A stretch of DNA of 64,000 nt from Thiomicrorhabdus sp. (GCF_963662555.1 NZ_OY759719.1:2438985-2502984); one strand, 5' to 3'; counted from the first letter of the stretch, positions 34,774 to 44,580 are shown. Notes: a model not told the origin generated them from the sequence alone. Made by a program: numbers and translations.

Positions 34774-37044
34774 CTATAGTGAACCGTATTTGCGACGCAT
34801 ACGTTGGCGAACAACTTCAGCAAGCGTGTTAAAAATAAAGGTAAAAATAAACAGTACCAGGCCTGCTAAAAACAATACACGATAGTGAGAACTTGCCACT
34901 TCTGCCTCAGCCATCTCTACCGCTAAGTTTGCTGATAAAGTTCTCATACCTTCAAAGATATTTACTTCCATTAGAGGCGTGTTACCTGAAGCCATTAATA
35001 CAATCATTGTCTCTCCCACACCTCTACCAAAACCAAGCATTATTGCCGAGAAAATACCTGGACTTGCTGTAGGAATAACAACTCCCATGAGAGTCTGCCA
35101 ACCACTCGCGCCCAGAGCTAATGAGCCGTTTACTAAATAACTTGGCACGTTATAAATAGCATCTTCGGTAACCGAGAAGATGGTAGGAATAAGAGCAAAA
35201 CCCATAGCAAAACCAATAACCATGGCATTACGTTGGTCAAAATCAATACCTGCTGAAGCGGTTAACCAGTGACGCATATTGCCATCAAACATTAAATTTT
35301 CAATTGGCCCGCTCATTTGCAAGGAAAACCAGCCCAAGAAAACAACTACAGGCATCATTAACACGGCACGTTTACCCGTTGGTATAAACAATCTTATGTT
35401 CTCAGGCAATCTTGACCAAGCAAAACCAAATGCAACAATACCTAGAGGCAACACCAGGAGTATTGCAAAGAATCCAGCTAAATGCGCTTCCATATAAGGT
35501 GCTAACCACAAACCAGCTAAGAAACCTAAAATAACGGTTGGAAGTGCCTCAATCATCTCAACTGATGGCTTGACCCATTGGCGTGTAGCTTTATCCATAA
35601 AAAAGGCTGTATAAATTGCCGCTAAAATAGCAATAGGAATAGCAAATAACATTGAATATAGAGCGGCTTTAATAGTACCGAACGTTAACGGCATTAAAGA
35701 AAATTTTGGTTCAAAATCGGCACTGGCAGAAGACGACTGCCATGTATAAGTTGGCTCCTCATAGCCCTCATACCAAACCTTGCCCCATAAGCTATGGAAA
35801 GACACATCTGGATGTTCATTATCGATATCAAAATGCGTTAATAAGCCATTCGTTGTTTCAACCAAAGCTCCATTTGCACGTGGAGCAATAGTGACCAAGT
35901 TAGCATCTGCATCACTCACTTTTTCTGACGCTAAGTGGCGTTCTGAAGTTGAATGGTAAAGATTAAAATTACCAGCAGCATCTGTAGCGGCAAAACCTTT
36001 TCGAGAAAGCTCAATACCAATCGACTCAATAGGTGAATCGCTGATTTTAAATTGACGAATTGGTTTTAAGGAAAAATCATTCTGTTCATCACGCACTGGA
36101 AACCACTGATAAATATGACCCTTATTGGTACCAATCATCAATGAATAATCACCCAATAAAAAACGAATCGTAGTCGGTTTTTCATCGCCTGTCGTTAGAT
36201 TAACGTGCTGAATTAATTTTGGATTTGATAAATCTGAAATATCATAATAATCCGTAACACCGTCTTTAGAGATGGTGTATAGATTACGACCACTACCGTC
36301 AATCATTAACCACTTAACTGGCATGTTACTTTGAAACTGGGATTCACCATCTTGCTCTAAAGTGATATCGTCAGAAAGCATTGATTCAACTTTTGTAAAG
36401 GATTTTAAATCAACTGATTTCCCATTTTTAACCTGATAAGCAATTTTTAATTCAGAATCAGATGCTTTAGCGGTAATTGCTGAGATTGCGACATCTGCTA
36501 ATTTCACCCCATCTTCACCAAATGGATAAGTCACTTTTGGAGTAATGGTTCTAACATCATTTGGATAACTCACGTTATAACCATATTGAGCAAATAAAAC
36601 TCGACCGTCAGAAAGCCCAAACACCAATAAATGTTTAATTTCATCAACCACTTGATAGGCAGTAATTTTGGCACCGTTTAGAGGAAGCTTTCTATCAAAA
36701 CTCACTGCTCCATCTTTAACATTAAAACCAATCAAATTACCCGTATCGGTAAAACGGATTGCAGAAGATTGATATTCATCAATACCGTAGTAAAGGGTTT
36801 TTTCTTGCTGGTTTCCAGGCACAGCATACTCTGAAACTTTAGTTACCGTAGCAGGCACAAACAGTGGCAAAACAACGTAAAGCAAAAAAAACATAATGAG
36901 TAGAACTGAAAAAATAACACTCATTCCACCAATCGAAATTACATATTTAGAAATGGCATCTTTTACATTTCTTCGACGAATTCTTTTATCAAACGCCTTA
37001 CCGCTTAATACCGCATCCAATTTAGTTTGAATCTTTGCAGTCAT
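34774..37044 (-). CDS. pstC: Phosphate ABC transporter permease PstC, long form
   Basis: Permease subunit of 756 residues, more than twice the usual size. A first membrane segment (about residues 34-60) is followed by an insert of about 380 residues of beta-rich sequence with repeated short strands, such as LFGLSDGRVLFAQYG, WLMIDGSGRNLYTIS and SLMIGTNKGHIYQW. These look like blades of a propeller-type domain (inference). The normal permease part (about 455-750) ends with the EAA-like loop SLALGASGWQTLMGVVIP and GRGVGETMIVLMASGN. It is the first gene of the pstC-pstA-pstB-phoU-phoB-phoR operon. Confidence 0.92.
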   Translation of the reverse strand: MTAKIQTKLDAVLSGKAFDKRIRRRNVKDAISKYVISIGGMSVIFSVLLIMFFLLYVVLPLFVPATVTKVSEYAVPGNQQEKTLYYGIDEYQSSAIRFTDTGNLIGFNVKDGAVSFDRKLPLNGAKITAYQVVDEIKHLLVFGLSDGRVLFAQYGYNVSYPNDVRTITPKVTYPFGEDGVKLADVAISAITAKASDSELKIAYQVKNGKSVDLKSFTKVESMLSDDITLEQDGESQFQSNMPVKWLMIDGSGRNLYTISKDGVTDYYDISDLSNPKLIQHVNLTTGDEKPTTIRFLLGDYSLMIGTNKGHIYQWFPVRDEQNDFSLKPIRQFKISDSPIESIGIELSRKGFAATDAAGNFNLYHSTSERHLASEKVSDADANLVTIAPRANGALVETTNGLLTHFDIDNEHPDVSFHSLWGKVWYEGYEEPTYTWQSSSASADFEPKFSLMPLTFGTIKAALYSMLFAIPIAILAAIYTAFFMDKATRQWVKPSVEMIEALPTVILGFLAGLWLAPYMEAHLAGFFAILLVLPLGIVAFGFAWSRLPENIRLFIPTGKRAVLMMPVVVFLGWFSLQMSGPIENLMFDGNMRHWLTASAGIDFDQRNAMVIGFAMGFALIPTIFSVTEDAIYNVPSYLVNGSLALGASGWQTLMGVVIPTASPGIFSAIMLGFGRGVGETMIVLMASGNTPLMEVNIFEGMRTLSANLAVEMAEAEVASSHYRVLFLAGLVLFIFTFIFNTLAEVVRQRMRRKYGSL

Positions 37045-37134
37045 AACTGATTAACCTGTTTATGATTTCAATTGATTTACTCCCTTGCTAGCTTTATCAA
37101 AATTAATTAACAAAAGCATTAGGGGATATTTAAT

Positions 37135-37177
37135 ATTTTACGAATGTTACCAATCGAATATGACAGGTAAATTGCAT
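37135..37177 (-). promoter_or_regulatory. Possible Pho box and -10 of the pstC operon
   Basis: On the minus strand, one perfect PhoB half-site CTGTCAT (37160-37166) is flanked at 11-base steps by weaker units, ATGCAAT and GATTGGT. A -10-like TAAAAT (37135-37140) stands 8 bases further on. Only one half-site is strong, so this is tentative. Confidence 0.5.
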
Positions 37178-37200
37178 TTTAGGTCTTTCACCCTCTCAGC

Positions 37201-37218
37201 TTGTAATAAAACTGTAAC
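37201..37218 (+). promoter_or_regulatory. Pho-box-like pair on the glnA strand
   Basis: TTGTAAT-AAAA-CTGTAAC has the 7+4 spacing of a PhoB box and points towards glnA, 241 bases before it. It may be a real PhoB site or chance in AT-rich DNA. Confidence 0.35.
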
Positions 37219-37276
37219 ATTAACGCCAGCCCCAGCCATCAACACCTACCCTTTCGCACCATTATTTTTATATAAA

Positions 37277-37293
37277 CGCACTAGATTGGGGCT
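37277..37293 (+). promoter_or_regulatory. NtrC-like site upstream of glnA
   Basis: CGCACT-AGATT-GGGGCT fits the dyad layout of NtrC enhancers (TGCACC-N5-GGTGCA) at the GCAC, GG and GC positions. It lies about 100 bases upstream of the sigma-54 candidate, the usual enhancer distance. Confidence 0.45.
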
Positions 37294-37390
37294 TTAGTCT
37301 TTTTAGCTGCAAAACAAACCATCCACACATATACACTTAACCCATTGAAAAAAAAGGCCTTTAAAACATTGGAAAAAAATATTGGATTCC

Positions 37391-37406
37391 TGGCACGGTT
37401 CACGCT
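37391..37406 (+). promoter_or_regulatory. Sigma-54 promoter of glnA
   Basis: TGGCACGGTTCACGCT contains the -24 GG and -12 GC separated by exactly ten bases, with a full TGGCACG -24 element. It starts 68 bases before the glnA ATG. Confidence 0.7.
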
Positions 37407-37458
37407 ATTATCACTATGTTATAAATTTATATTCACTAGATGAAAAAGGACATGAACA

Positions 37459-38865
37459 ATGCCACAAGCAATTTTCGATTTAATGAAAGAAAATGATGTT
37501 AAATGGGTAGATTTACGTTTTACAGACACTCACGGTAAAGAGCAACACGTAACAATTCCAGCATCTAAAGTTGATGAGGATTTCTTTACTGACGGAGAAA
37601 CTTTTGATGGTTCTTCTATTCAAGGCTGGAAAGGTATTAATAACTCAGACATGATTCTTATGCCACAAACTGATGGTTATGTCATGGACCCTTTCACTAA
37701 CGATCCTACACTTATCATCCGCTGCATGATTGTTGAGCCTGCTACGATGGAAGGTTATGAAAAAGATCCACGTGCAATCGCTCAAAAAGCTGAAGCTTAT
37801 TTAAAATCAACAGGTGTAGCAGACTCAGCATTCTTTGGCCCAGAACCAGAATTCTTCATTTTTGATGACGTTCGCTGGGGTGCTGATATGTCAGGTTCTT
37901 TTGTTAAGATTGATGCTGATGAAGCAGCTTGGAACTCTGAAAAAGTATTTACTGACGGTAACGTTGGTCACCGTCCGAGCATCAAAGGTGGTTACTTCCC
38001 AGTTCCTCCTGTAGATCAACTACATGAATTGCGTGCAGACATCTGTGCAATGGCAGAAGCAATGGGCCTTAACCTAGAAGCTCACCACCATGAAGTTGCA
38101 ACAGCTGGTCAATGTGAACTTGCTGTAGCAGGTAACACTTTAACAGCAAAAGCTGATGAAGTTCAGATTCTAAAATACTGCGTACACAACACAGCTCACG
38201 CTTTAGGTAAGACAGCGACTTTCATGCCTAAGCCTATTGTTGGTGATAACGGTTCTGGTATGCACATCAACCAATCTTTATCTAAAGATGGCAAAAACAT
38301 TTTTGCTGGTGATGTTTACTCTGGTCTTTCACAAGAAGCAATCTACTATATTGGTGGCTTAATGAAGCATGCACGTGCTTTGAATGCATTCACTAACCCT
38401 GGAACAAACTCTTATAAGCGTTTAGTACCTGGTTTTGAAGCTCCAATCCTACTTGCTTATTCTGGTTCTAACCGTTCAGCTTCTATTCGTATTCCATATG
38501 CTCCTTCTGAGCGTTCGCGTCGTGTAGAACTGCGTTTCCCTGATCCAACAGCTAACCCATACCTTGCATTCACTGCTTCATTAATGGCAGGTCTTGACGG
38601 GATTATCAATAAAATCGATCCAGGTGCTCCATCTGAAAAAGATTTATATGACCTTCCTCCAGAAGAAGAAGCAACTTACAACACTGTTTGTGCCTCTTTA
38701 GAAGAAGCTCTAGATGCACTTGATAAAGACCGTGAGTTCTTGAAAGCAGGTGGCGTTATGACTGATCTAATGATTGACGCTTATATCGATCTTAAAATGG
38801 AAGAAGTTACACGTTTACGTGCAACTACTCACCCAATTGAGTTTGACATGTACTACTCTTCTTAA
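37459..38865 (+). CDS. glnA: Glutamine synthetase type I
   Basis: Dodecameric enzyme that makes glutamine from glutamate, ammonia and ATP. The 468 residues include [16 protein letters not shown] near the N-terminus, the metal-binding [25 protein letters not shown] (about residues 210-222), and the ATP-binding loop [12 protein letters not shown]. The adenylylation Tyr lies in DLYDLPPEE near 400. The presence of that site and of glnE just downstream on the other strand indicates covalent control. A sigma-54 promoter candidate and an NtrC-like site lie upstream, so transcription is probably nitrogen-regulated. Confidence 0.98.
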   Translation: MPQAIFDLMKENDVKWVDLRFTDTHGKEQHVTIPASKVDEDFFTDGETFDGSSIQGWKGINNSDMILMPQTDGYVMDPFTNDPTLIIRCMIVEPATMEGYEKDPRAIAQKAEAYLKSTGVADSAFFGPEPEFFIFDDVRWGADMSGSFVKIDADEAAWNSEKVFTDGNVGHRPSIKGGYFPVPPVDQLHELRADICAMAEAMGLNLEAHHHEVATAGQCELAVAGNTLTAKADEVQILKYCVHNTAHALGKTATFMPKPIVGDNGSGMHINQSLSKDGKNIFAGDVYSGLSQEAIYYIGGLMKHARALNAFTNPGTNSYKRLVPGFEAPILLAYSGSNRSASIRIPYAPSERSRRVELRFPDPTANPYLAFTASLMAGLDGIINKIDPGAPSEKDLYDLPPEEEATYNTVCASLEEALDALDKDREFLKAGGVMTDLMIDAYIDLKMEEVTRLRATTHPIEFDMYYSS

Positions 38866-38884
38866 TCTTTTTAGATTAACTGAG

Positions 38885-38913
38885 AAAAAAACCGCCTTTA
38901 CGGCGGTTTTTTT
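38885..38913. terminator. Bidirectional terminator between glnA and glnE
   Basis: AAAAAAACCGCC pairs with GGCGGTTTTTTT around TTTAC, in the convergent gap 20 bases after the glnA stop. Confidence 0.95.
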
Positions 38914-38955
38914 ATCTCCTAAATTTAGGAAATTTACTTTAGTAAATCAAAATAA

Positions 38956-41691
38956 TTAAGCCATTAACAAATTCCAAAGTCCTTCAACGGCCTCTCGCTC
39001 CTCTAAATAACAAGTCTGCTCAACAATAGGTTTTTCATTTTGCAATGCCACGCGATGATATTTTGAACGATAAACCTTATAAGCGCCTACAAGCTGTTCC
39101 ACCTGATCGTGAGACAACAAACCTACTTGCTCAATCGCCTCTAATATTCTCACATTATCTGAAAACTCGGTTAAGGATGGATATTCATTTGCATAGGCCA
39201 AAACTAGATACTGAACCATAAATTCAATATCCACAATTCCACCCACCCCTTGTTTTAAATCAAACTCTTCAGCATTTGATTTATCAAGAGCTTGACGCAT
39301 TTTATTACGCATATCAACCACTTCTTGCTTAACCACTGCTTTATCACGAGCTCTTTGTAAAAACTCATTCTTAAAGTTATCAAAAGCCGTGCGACTTTGC
39401 TCATCACCCACTACCGCTCTTACTCGCGTTAGGGCTTGATGCTCCCAGTTCCAAGCCTTATTTTCAATATAAGTCTTATAACTTTCAAAATCAGTCACAA
39501 TCATACCTGACGCACCATTAGGGCGTAATCGTGTATCAACTTCGTAAAGAACACCTGCCGGCATAAGCGTTGTCATTAGGGAGATAATCTTTTGTCCCAT
39601 ACGCACAAAAAACAGTGAGTTTTCCAACTGTCGACCACGTTCATTAGTAGCTGATGCGCTAGGACTCAAACCTTCATACAACAGAACAATGTCCAAATCA
39701 GAACCATAACCAAGTTCAATCCCTCCTACTTTTCCATAGCCTAACACTAAAAATGGATTTCTAGGATTCTCAGGATTTAAACCACCTGGCACACCACTTT
39801 TTTTAATCATCAACTGCCACGCAAATTCAACAACACCATTTAGAGCAGCTTCAGCAATCCAGGTTAGATAGTCACTGACTTTCATAATGGGCACACTACC
39901 TGTTACATCAGCAGCAGCTACCTTAAACACCTGAGCATGGCGCCACTGCCTAATTTGTTCCATAAAACACTCTTCATCACCTGAACAACCATCTAATATG
40001 GCGGTAACCTCTTCATTTAAGGATTCAAGCTCCAATGGAGCATACAACGAACGCTCATCAATTAACTGATCCATTAACGCCGGATATTTAGCCAACATAT
40101 CAGTTAACCAAGCACTGACTTCAATTAATTTGACTAAATTTTTTAATGCTTGTGGGTTCTCGTTTAACAGCACCAAATAAACACTTCTTTGTACCACTTT
40201 TTCAACGATCTTTAGTGCCCTGGTTAGCATCTCTTCACTGTAGCCCTGCTTAAATAATTCGTTCAAAAGCAATGGCATAAAAGAGTTTAAACGCTCAACA
40301 CCTTCCGTTCCCAAATGGGCAACCGACCGACTTTGTTTAAACGCTTTAATATGTCTTATAAATGCATTTGGATCATCCAGACCAAACTCAGTAATATCTT
40401 CTTCAGCTTCTATACCACTTAACCAAACTTTGCTCCAGTTATTCACCTCTGTACTTACTGCTTCAACTGCAAAAACCTCTTTAAATTGGCCTTCAACAAA
40501 ATCACGATGTTGATTTAATACTTCTAAAAAAGCGGCATAATCAGCAAATCCCATTGAGTGAGCCAGACAATTCTGTTGATATTCATCTGACGGTAAATCA
40601 TGAGTTTGCTGGTCATTCCATTCTTGCAAACGATTCTCTGCCCTGCGTAAGAAAATATAAGCCTCTAACAGTGCATCATGCTCTTTTTTCTCTATAAAAC
40701 CACGCTCTAATAAGTGTTGCAGAGTTGGGATTAATCGACGCCCTTGTAAACCATGATCTCTGCCGCCGTGAACCAATTGAAATGCTTGAACAATAAACTC
40801 AATCTCTCGAATACCACCTGGCCCAAGTTTGACATTTTGCAACATACCTTTCTTTTGTACTTCAGCCATAATCATTTGTTTAAGTTCACGCAATGATTCC
40901 ATAGCACTAAAATCAACATATCTTCGGTACACAAATGGCTGCAGTATATTAAACATGTACTTACACTCATTTTTATCACCTGCCATTGCGCGAGCTTTAA
41001 CCAAAGCGTAACGCTCCCATGCTCGGCCATGAAGTTCATAGTAATGCTCTAAACCTGCAAAACTTATTGCCAAAGGTCCCGCATCACCAAATGGTCGTAA
41101 TCGCATATCAACACGGTACACAAAACCATCTTCAGTATAATCAACCAATGATTTATTTACGGCCTGCCCTAGCCTGGTAAAAAATTGATCATTAGGGATA
41201 CTTCGTGTCGCCCCTTCGGTTTTACCTTGCTCAGGATAGGCAAAAATCAAATCAATATCGGATGAGAAGTTAAGCTCTTGCCCACCGAGTTTTCCCATCC
41301 CAATAACAATCATCTTCTGCTGTTCTTTAGACGTTTCCCCCATAGGCGTTCCATATCGTTGGCAAAAACGTTGGTAATTCCAGTCTAATGAAGCATTAAC
41401 TAAGGCATCAGCCAGCTCAGAGGCAGCTAACATCACTTCTTCTAATTCTGAAAAACCCATGAGGTCTCGTAATGCCATTCGTCCCATCTGCCAGTTACGT
41501 TGAATCCGTAAACGTTTAACCAAGTCCTTTTCATCTTGAGCCTGAATGACATCTGCATAAACCTGTTGATAAAGCTCACCTTGCGGCCATTGTTCAATAT
41601 AATTCGCTTCCTCCAGCAAATCCGGGAACTTTTGCGTTAAACGCTCTGTAAATGGACTCCACGACAAGGCTTGGGCAATTGAATAGTTCAT
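38956..41691 (-). CDS. glnE: Bifunctional glutamine synthetase adenylyltransferase/deadenylase
   Basis: Adds and removes AMP on the GlnA tyrosine in response to glutamine and PII. Two nucleotidyltransferase domains are visible in the 911 residues. The N-terminal one has GMGKLGGQELNFSSDIDLIF (about residues 131-150), and the C-terminal one has GYGKVGGIELGYGSDLDIVLLY, each with its paired Asp. Each is followed by a GlnD-PII-uridylyltransferase-like helical domain, with GPGGIREIEF and GVGGIVDIEFMVQ. The length is slightly shorter than the E. coli protein (about 946). The start has GGAGAA upstream. Confidence 0.97.
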   Translation of the reverse strand: MNYSIAQALSWSPFTERLTQKFPDLLEEANYIEQWPQGELYQQVYADVIQAQDEKDLVKRLRIQRNWQMGRMALRDLMGFSELEEVMLAASELADALVNASLDWNYQRFCQRYGTPMGETSKEQQKMIVIGMGKLGGQELNFSSDIDLIFAYPEQGKTEGATRSIPNDQFFTRLGQAVNKSLVDYTEDGFVYRVDMRLRPFGDAGPLAISFAGLEHYYELHGRAWERYALVKARAMAGDKNECKYMFNILQPFVYRRYVDFSAMESLRELKQMIMAEVQKKGMLQNVKLGPGGIREIEFIVQAFQLVHGGRDHGLQGRRLIPTLQHLLERGFIEKKEHDALLEAYIFLRRAENRLQEWNDQQTHDLPSDEYQQNCLAHSMGFADYAAFLEVLNQHRDFVEGQFKEVFAVEAVSTEVNNWSKVWLSGIEAEEDITEFGLDDPNAFIRHIKAFKQSRSVAHLGTEGVERLNSFMPLLLNELFKQGYSEEMLTRALKIVEKVVQRSVYLVLLNENPQALKNLVKLIEVSAWLTDMLAKYPALMDQLIDERSLYAPLELESLNEEVTAILDGCSGDEECFMEQIRQWRHAQVFKVAAADVTGSVPIMKVSDYLTWIAEAALNGVVEFAWQLMIKKSGVPGGLNPENPRNPFLVLGYGKVGGIELGYGSDLDIVLLYEGLSPSASATNERGRQLENSLFFVRMGQKIISLMTTLMPAGVLYEVDTRLRPNGASGMIVTDFESYKTYIENKAWNWEHQALTRVRAVVGDEQSRTAFDNFKNEFLQRARDKAVVKQEVVDMRNKMRQALDKSNAEEFDLKQGVGGIVDIEFMVQYLVLAYANEYPSLTEFSDNVRILEAIEQVGLLSHDQVEQLVGAYKVYRSKYHRVALQNEKPIVEQTCYLEEREAVEGLWNLLMA

Positions 41692-41816
41692 TTTTTCTCC
41701 ACAACATCAAATCGACATTTGACTTAATTTACAAATAAAACAAGTAAACATACTTGTCTTACATCAACACTTATATCATTAAGGCTCGAGCATTAAGGGT
41801 CAAGCACTAAAACAGC

Positions 41817-42575
41817 TTATAAAATATAAATATATAAAATTGTTTTACGCTCATCAGACAACTCCCAAATCTCAGAGGGTTCTATATTTGGTACAGCAAA
41901 GCTATTACTTACAAAAATAGAGCCTGGCAACATTTCATCTTTAACTTTTTCCCATAGCCTAGGCATCGGCTCTGGTGATAAAAAAGCATAAACAACATCA
42001 TAATAAGCAAGTTCGGTTTTCCATATATCCATTGCAAAAGTCCTACCTCCCCTAAAAGAGGTAATAAACTTAGAAATAATATAAGGCACAGGAGCAGTCT
42101 CAACACCGTGAGACTCAATCACTGATTTTTGTTGAGACATAAAGGCAACATTACCGCCCAAGCCACATCCTAAATCTAAAAATCGAATATTTCGTTTTCG
42201 TTTCACTAACGTTTTTAATGCCTCACGAGTAGTATTATTTGTTAAATATAAAGGCACTCTCTCTTTAAACGCATTTGAAAAAATTAACCACACTAAAACA
42301 AATAAAATTAATGCCCAAATCGGGTTAAATTCTATCAACACCCCAATATAGAGACCTATGGGTAAAAAGAATTGAATCCAACGCCACCAACAAGGTAAAC
42401 CGAATTTACAACTCACAGCTGATGAGACAACAGCCTGAATCAAAACCAACAACCAATAAGGGTATGGAGGCATGATAAAAAAATGAGCCAAATACACACC
42501 TAAAGCTAAAAAAACCAGCACAACAAACTGTATTAAAAACGCTAAAAATATCTTGGGAAACTTATACAAACCCAC
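41817..42575 (-). CDS. Membrane-anchored class I SAM-dependent methyltransferase
   Basis: A protein of 252 residues. The first 105 hold about four membrane segments (LAFLIQFVVLVFLALGVYL; YPYWLLVLIQAVVSSAVS; WIQFFLPIGLYIGVLI; ALILFVLVWLIFS). The cytoplasmic remainder shows SAM-binding motif I, RFLDLGCGLGGNVAF (about 132-146), and a following acidic position in GVETAP. The substrate is unknown. The start is either GTG at 42575 or TTG at 42569; the GAGG upstream suits the TTG. It lies in the nitrogen region between glnE and glnK, on the opposite strand from glnK, but nothing ties it to nitrogen control. Confidence 0.8.
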   Translation of the reverse strand: MGLYKFPKIFLAFLIQFVVLVFLALGVYLAHFFIMPPYPYWLLVLIQAVVSSAVSCKFGLPCWWRWIQFFLPIGLYIGVLIEFNPIWALILFVLVWLIFSNAFKERVPLYLTNNTTREALKTLVKRKRNIRFLDLGCGLGGNVAFMSQQKSVIESHGVETAPVPYIISKFITSFRGGRTFAMDIWKTELAYYDVVYAFLSPEPMPRLWEKVKDEMLPGSIFVSNSFAVPNIEPSEIWELSDERKTILYIYIL

Positions 42576-42608
42576 ACCTCAACAAACCGCACCAAATAAA
42601 AACACAAA

Positions 42609-42625
42609 CGCACTAAAAGGGAACG
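42609..42625 (+). promoter_or_regulatory. NtrC-like site upstream of glnK
   Basis: CGCACT-AAAAG-GGAACG keeps the left half of the NtrC dyad and GG plus C of the right half. It lies about 90 bases before the sigma-54 candidate. A nearby GCACC at 42589-42593 is a further half-site. Confidence 0.35.
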
Positions 42626-42711
42626 GTAAAAATAAAATAAAAGCACTTACATGCCAAAAAACCACCGAAAAACACATATAACATATTGTTTTTATGAGGC
42701 TTTTAAATTCA

Positions 42712-42727
42712 TGGCACGCCCAATGTT
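42712..42727 (+). promoter_or_regulatory. Sigma-54 promoter candidate of glnK-amtB
   Basis: TGGCACGCCCAATGTT has a perfect -24 element (TGGCACG); ten bases on, the -12 dinucleotide reads GT instead of GC. It starts 61 bases before glnK. Confidence 0.55.
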
Positions 42728-42772
42728 TATAACACCCTGAACATATAATATTAATTAATCCGAGGGGTTAGT

Positions 42773-43111
42773 ATGAAACTGGTAGTTGCAATTATCAAAC
42801 CTTTTAAACTCGATGACGTACGTGAAGCACTTCATGACATTGATGTGCAGGGTATGACAGTAACCGAGTCTAAAGGTTTTGGCCGTCAAAAAGGTCACAC
42901 TGAAATCTATCGTGGAGCTGAATACGCGATTGAATTTCTTCCTAAAATCCGCTTAGAAATTGCTGTAAGTGACGAAAAGCTAGATAGCGTTATTGAAGCA
43001 ATCAATTCGTCAGCTAAAACAGGAAAAATCGGAGACGGCAAAATCTTTGTTATGCCTCTAGAACAAACTGTGCGTATTCGTACAGAAGAAACTGGCGACA
43101 TCGCTCTTTAA
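42773..43111 (+). CDS. glnK: Nitrogen regulatory protein PII, GlnK type
   Basis: Trimeric signalling protein of 112 residues that senses 2-oxoglutarate, ATP/ADP and, by uridylylation, glutamine. The T-loop with Tyr51 is present (HTEIYRGAEYAIEF), as is the B-loop KTGKIGDGKIFV. Adjacent amtB, 15 bases downstream, makes this the GlnK paralogue that blocks the ammonium channel when nitrogen is plentiful. A GAGGGG ribosome binding site precedes the ATG. Confidence 0.96.
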   Translation: MKLVVAIIKPFKLDDVREALHDIDVQGMTVTESKGFGRQKGHTEIYRGAEYAIEFLPKIRLEIAVSDEKLDSVIEAINSSAKTGKIGDGKIFVMPLEQTVRIRTEETGDIAL

Positions 43112-43126
43112 GAAAGGAATTTGATT

Positions 43127-44374
43127 ATGGAACAAATATCACAATTAAGTTACGCACTTGATACCTTTTATTTTCTAATGTCTGGTGCATTAGTTATGTG
43201 GATGGCAGCCGGTTTCGCGATGCTTGAAGCAGGTCTAGTACGTACAAAAAACACAACCGAAATCTTAGCTAAGAACGTAGGTCTTTTTGCCATCGCTTGT
43301 ATTATGTACATGCTAGTTGGTTATAACATTATGTATCCTGGTGAAGCCGTAAATAGCTTCTTCCCTGGTATTAGCTTCCTTATTGGTGGTGATAACGCAG
43401 TTGCTGACGTTGTTGCTGGCGGTGATGATGCTCCTTATTACTCAGGTATGTCTGACTTCTTCTTCCAAGTAGTATTTGTTGCAACAGCTATGTCTGTTGT
43501 ATCTGGTGCTGTTGCTGAACGTATGAAGTTAATGTCATTCTTTGTTTTCGCTATCGTATTCACAGCTTTCATTTACCCAATGCAAGGTTTCTGGAAATGG
43601 GGGGGTGGTTTCCTAGATGGTTTAGGTTTCCTTGACTTCGCTGGTTCTGGTGTTGTTCACATGGCTGGTGCATCTGCCGCTTTAGCTGGTGTATTACTAC
43701 TAGGTGCTCGTAAAGGTAAATATGGTCCAAACGGTGAGTCTCGTGCAATCCCTGGTGCTAACCTTCCACTTGCAACTTTAGGTACATTTATCCTATGGTT
43801 AGGTTGGTTTGGTTTCAACGGTGGTTCTGAGCTTAAAATCTCAAACGTTGATGAAGCAAATGCTGTAGCTATGGTTTTTGTTAACACACTTATGGCTGCT
43901 GCTGGTGGTGTAATCGGTGCGTTACTAATGTCTAAAATCAAGTTTGGAAAAGCTGATTTAACTATGATGTTAAACGGTGCTTTAGCTGGTCTTGTAGCAA
44001 TCACTGCAGAACCTCTAACTCCAACAGCTATGGAGTCAACGTTAATTGGTCTTGTTGGTGGTATCATCGTAGTATTAGCTATCCTATTCATCGACTCTAA
44101 ACTAAAAATTGATGATCCAGTAGGTGCTATCTCAGTTCACGGTGTAGTTGGTATCTTTGGTCTAATTGCTGTAACGTTCACAAACCCAGATGCGACTATC
44201 GTTGCACAGTTAACTGGTATCGGTGTGATCTTTGCATGGGTATTCGTAACAAGCTTAATTGTTTGGGGTGTTATCAAAGCAGTTATGGGCATCCGCGTTA
44301 CTGAAGAAGAAGAGTACGAAGGTGTTGACCAATCTGAATGTGGAATGGAAGCTTACCCAGAGTTTACAAAATAA
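43127..44374 (+). CDS. amtB: Ammonium transporter AmtB
   Basis: Trimeric ammonium channel of 415 residues with eleven membrane segments. Hallmarks include AGFAMLEAGLVRTKNT near residue 30, DFAGSGVVHMAGASAALAG with the first pore His (about 170-188), WLGWFGFNGGS, and VHGVVGIFG with the second pore His (about 340). The start at the ATG at 43127 is set by AAAGGAA upstream. GlnK upstream should plug the channel. No long N-terminal signal is seen. Confidence 0.97.
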   Translation: MEQISQLSYALDTFYFLMSGALVMWMAAGFAMLEAGLVRTKNTTEILAKNVGLFAIACIMYMLVGYNIMYPGEAVNSFFPGISFLIGGDNAVADVVAGGDDAPYYSGMSDFFFQVVFVATAMSVVSGAVAERMKLMSFFVFAIVFTAFIYPMQGFWKWGGGFLDGLGFLDFAGSGVVHMAGASAALAGVLLLGARKGKYGPNGESRAIPGANLPLATLGTFILWLGWFGFNGGSELKISNVDEANAVAMVFVNTLMAAAGGVIGALLMSKIKFGKADLTMMLNGALAGLVAITAEPLTPTAMESTLIGLVGGIIVVLAILFIDSKLKIDDPVGAISVHGVVGIFGLIAVTFTNPDATIVAQLTGIGVIFAWVFVTSLIVWGVIKAVMGIRVTEEEEYEGVDQSECGMEAYPEFTK

Positions 44375-44450
44375 CATTCAATATTTAATAAAGTCTTAAA
44401 ACTAAATAGTGTTTATCTAGAAAACACAACCTCCTCATAGAGTTTAGTTT

Positions 44451-44477
44451 AAACCCCGCCCCCAGCGGGGTTTTTTT
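44451..44477 (+). terminator. Terminator after amtB
   Basis: AAACCCCGC pairs with GCGGGGTTT around CCCCA, followed by a run of T. Confidence 0.92.
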
Positions 44478-44580
44478 ATACCTAAATTTTATTCGTAACA
44501 ACTTCTCTAAAATAGGTTTAATAGACTTAAAGCAAAGCGAGTTACTTTTACAAGTAACCTGCATTTTGATAAAAAACAAA

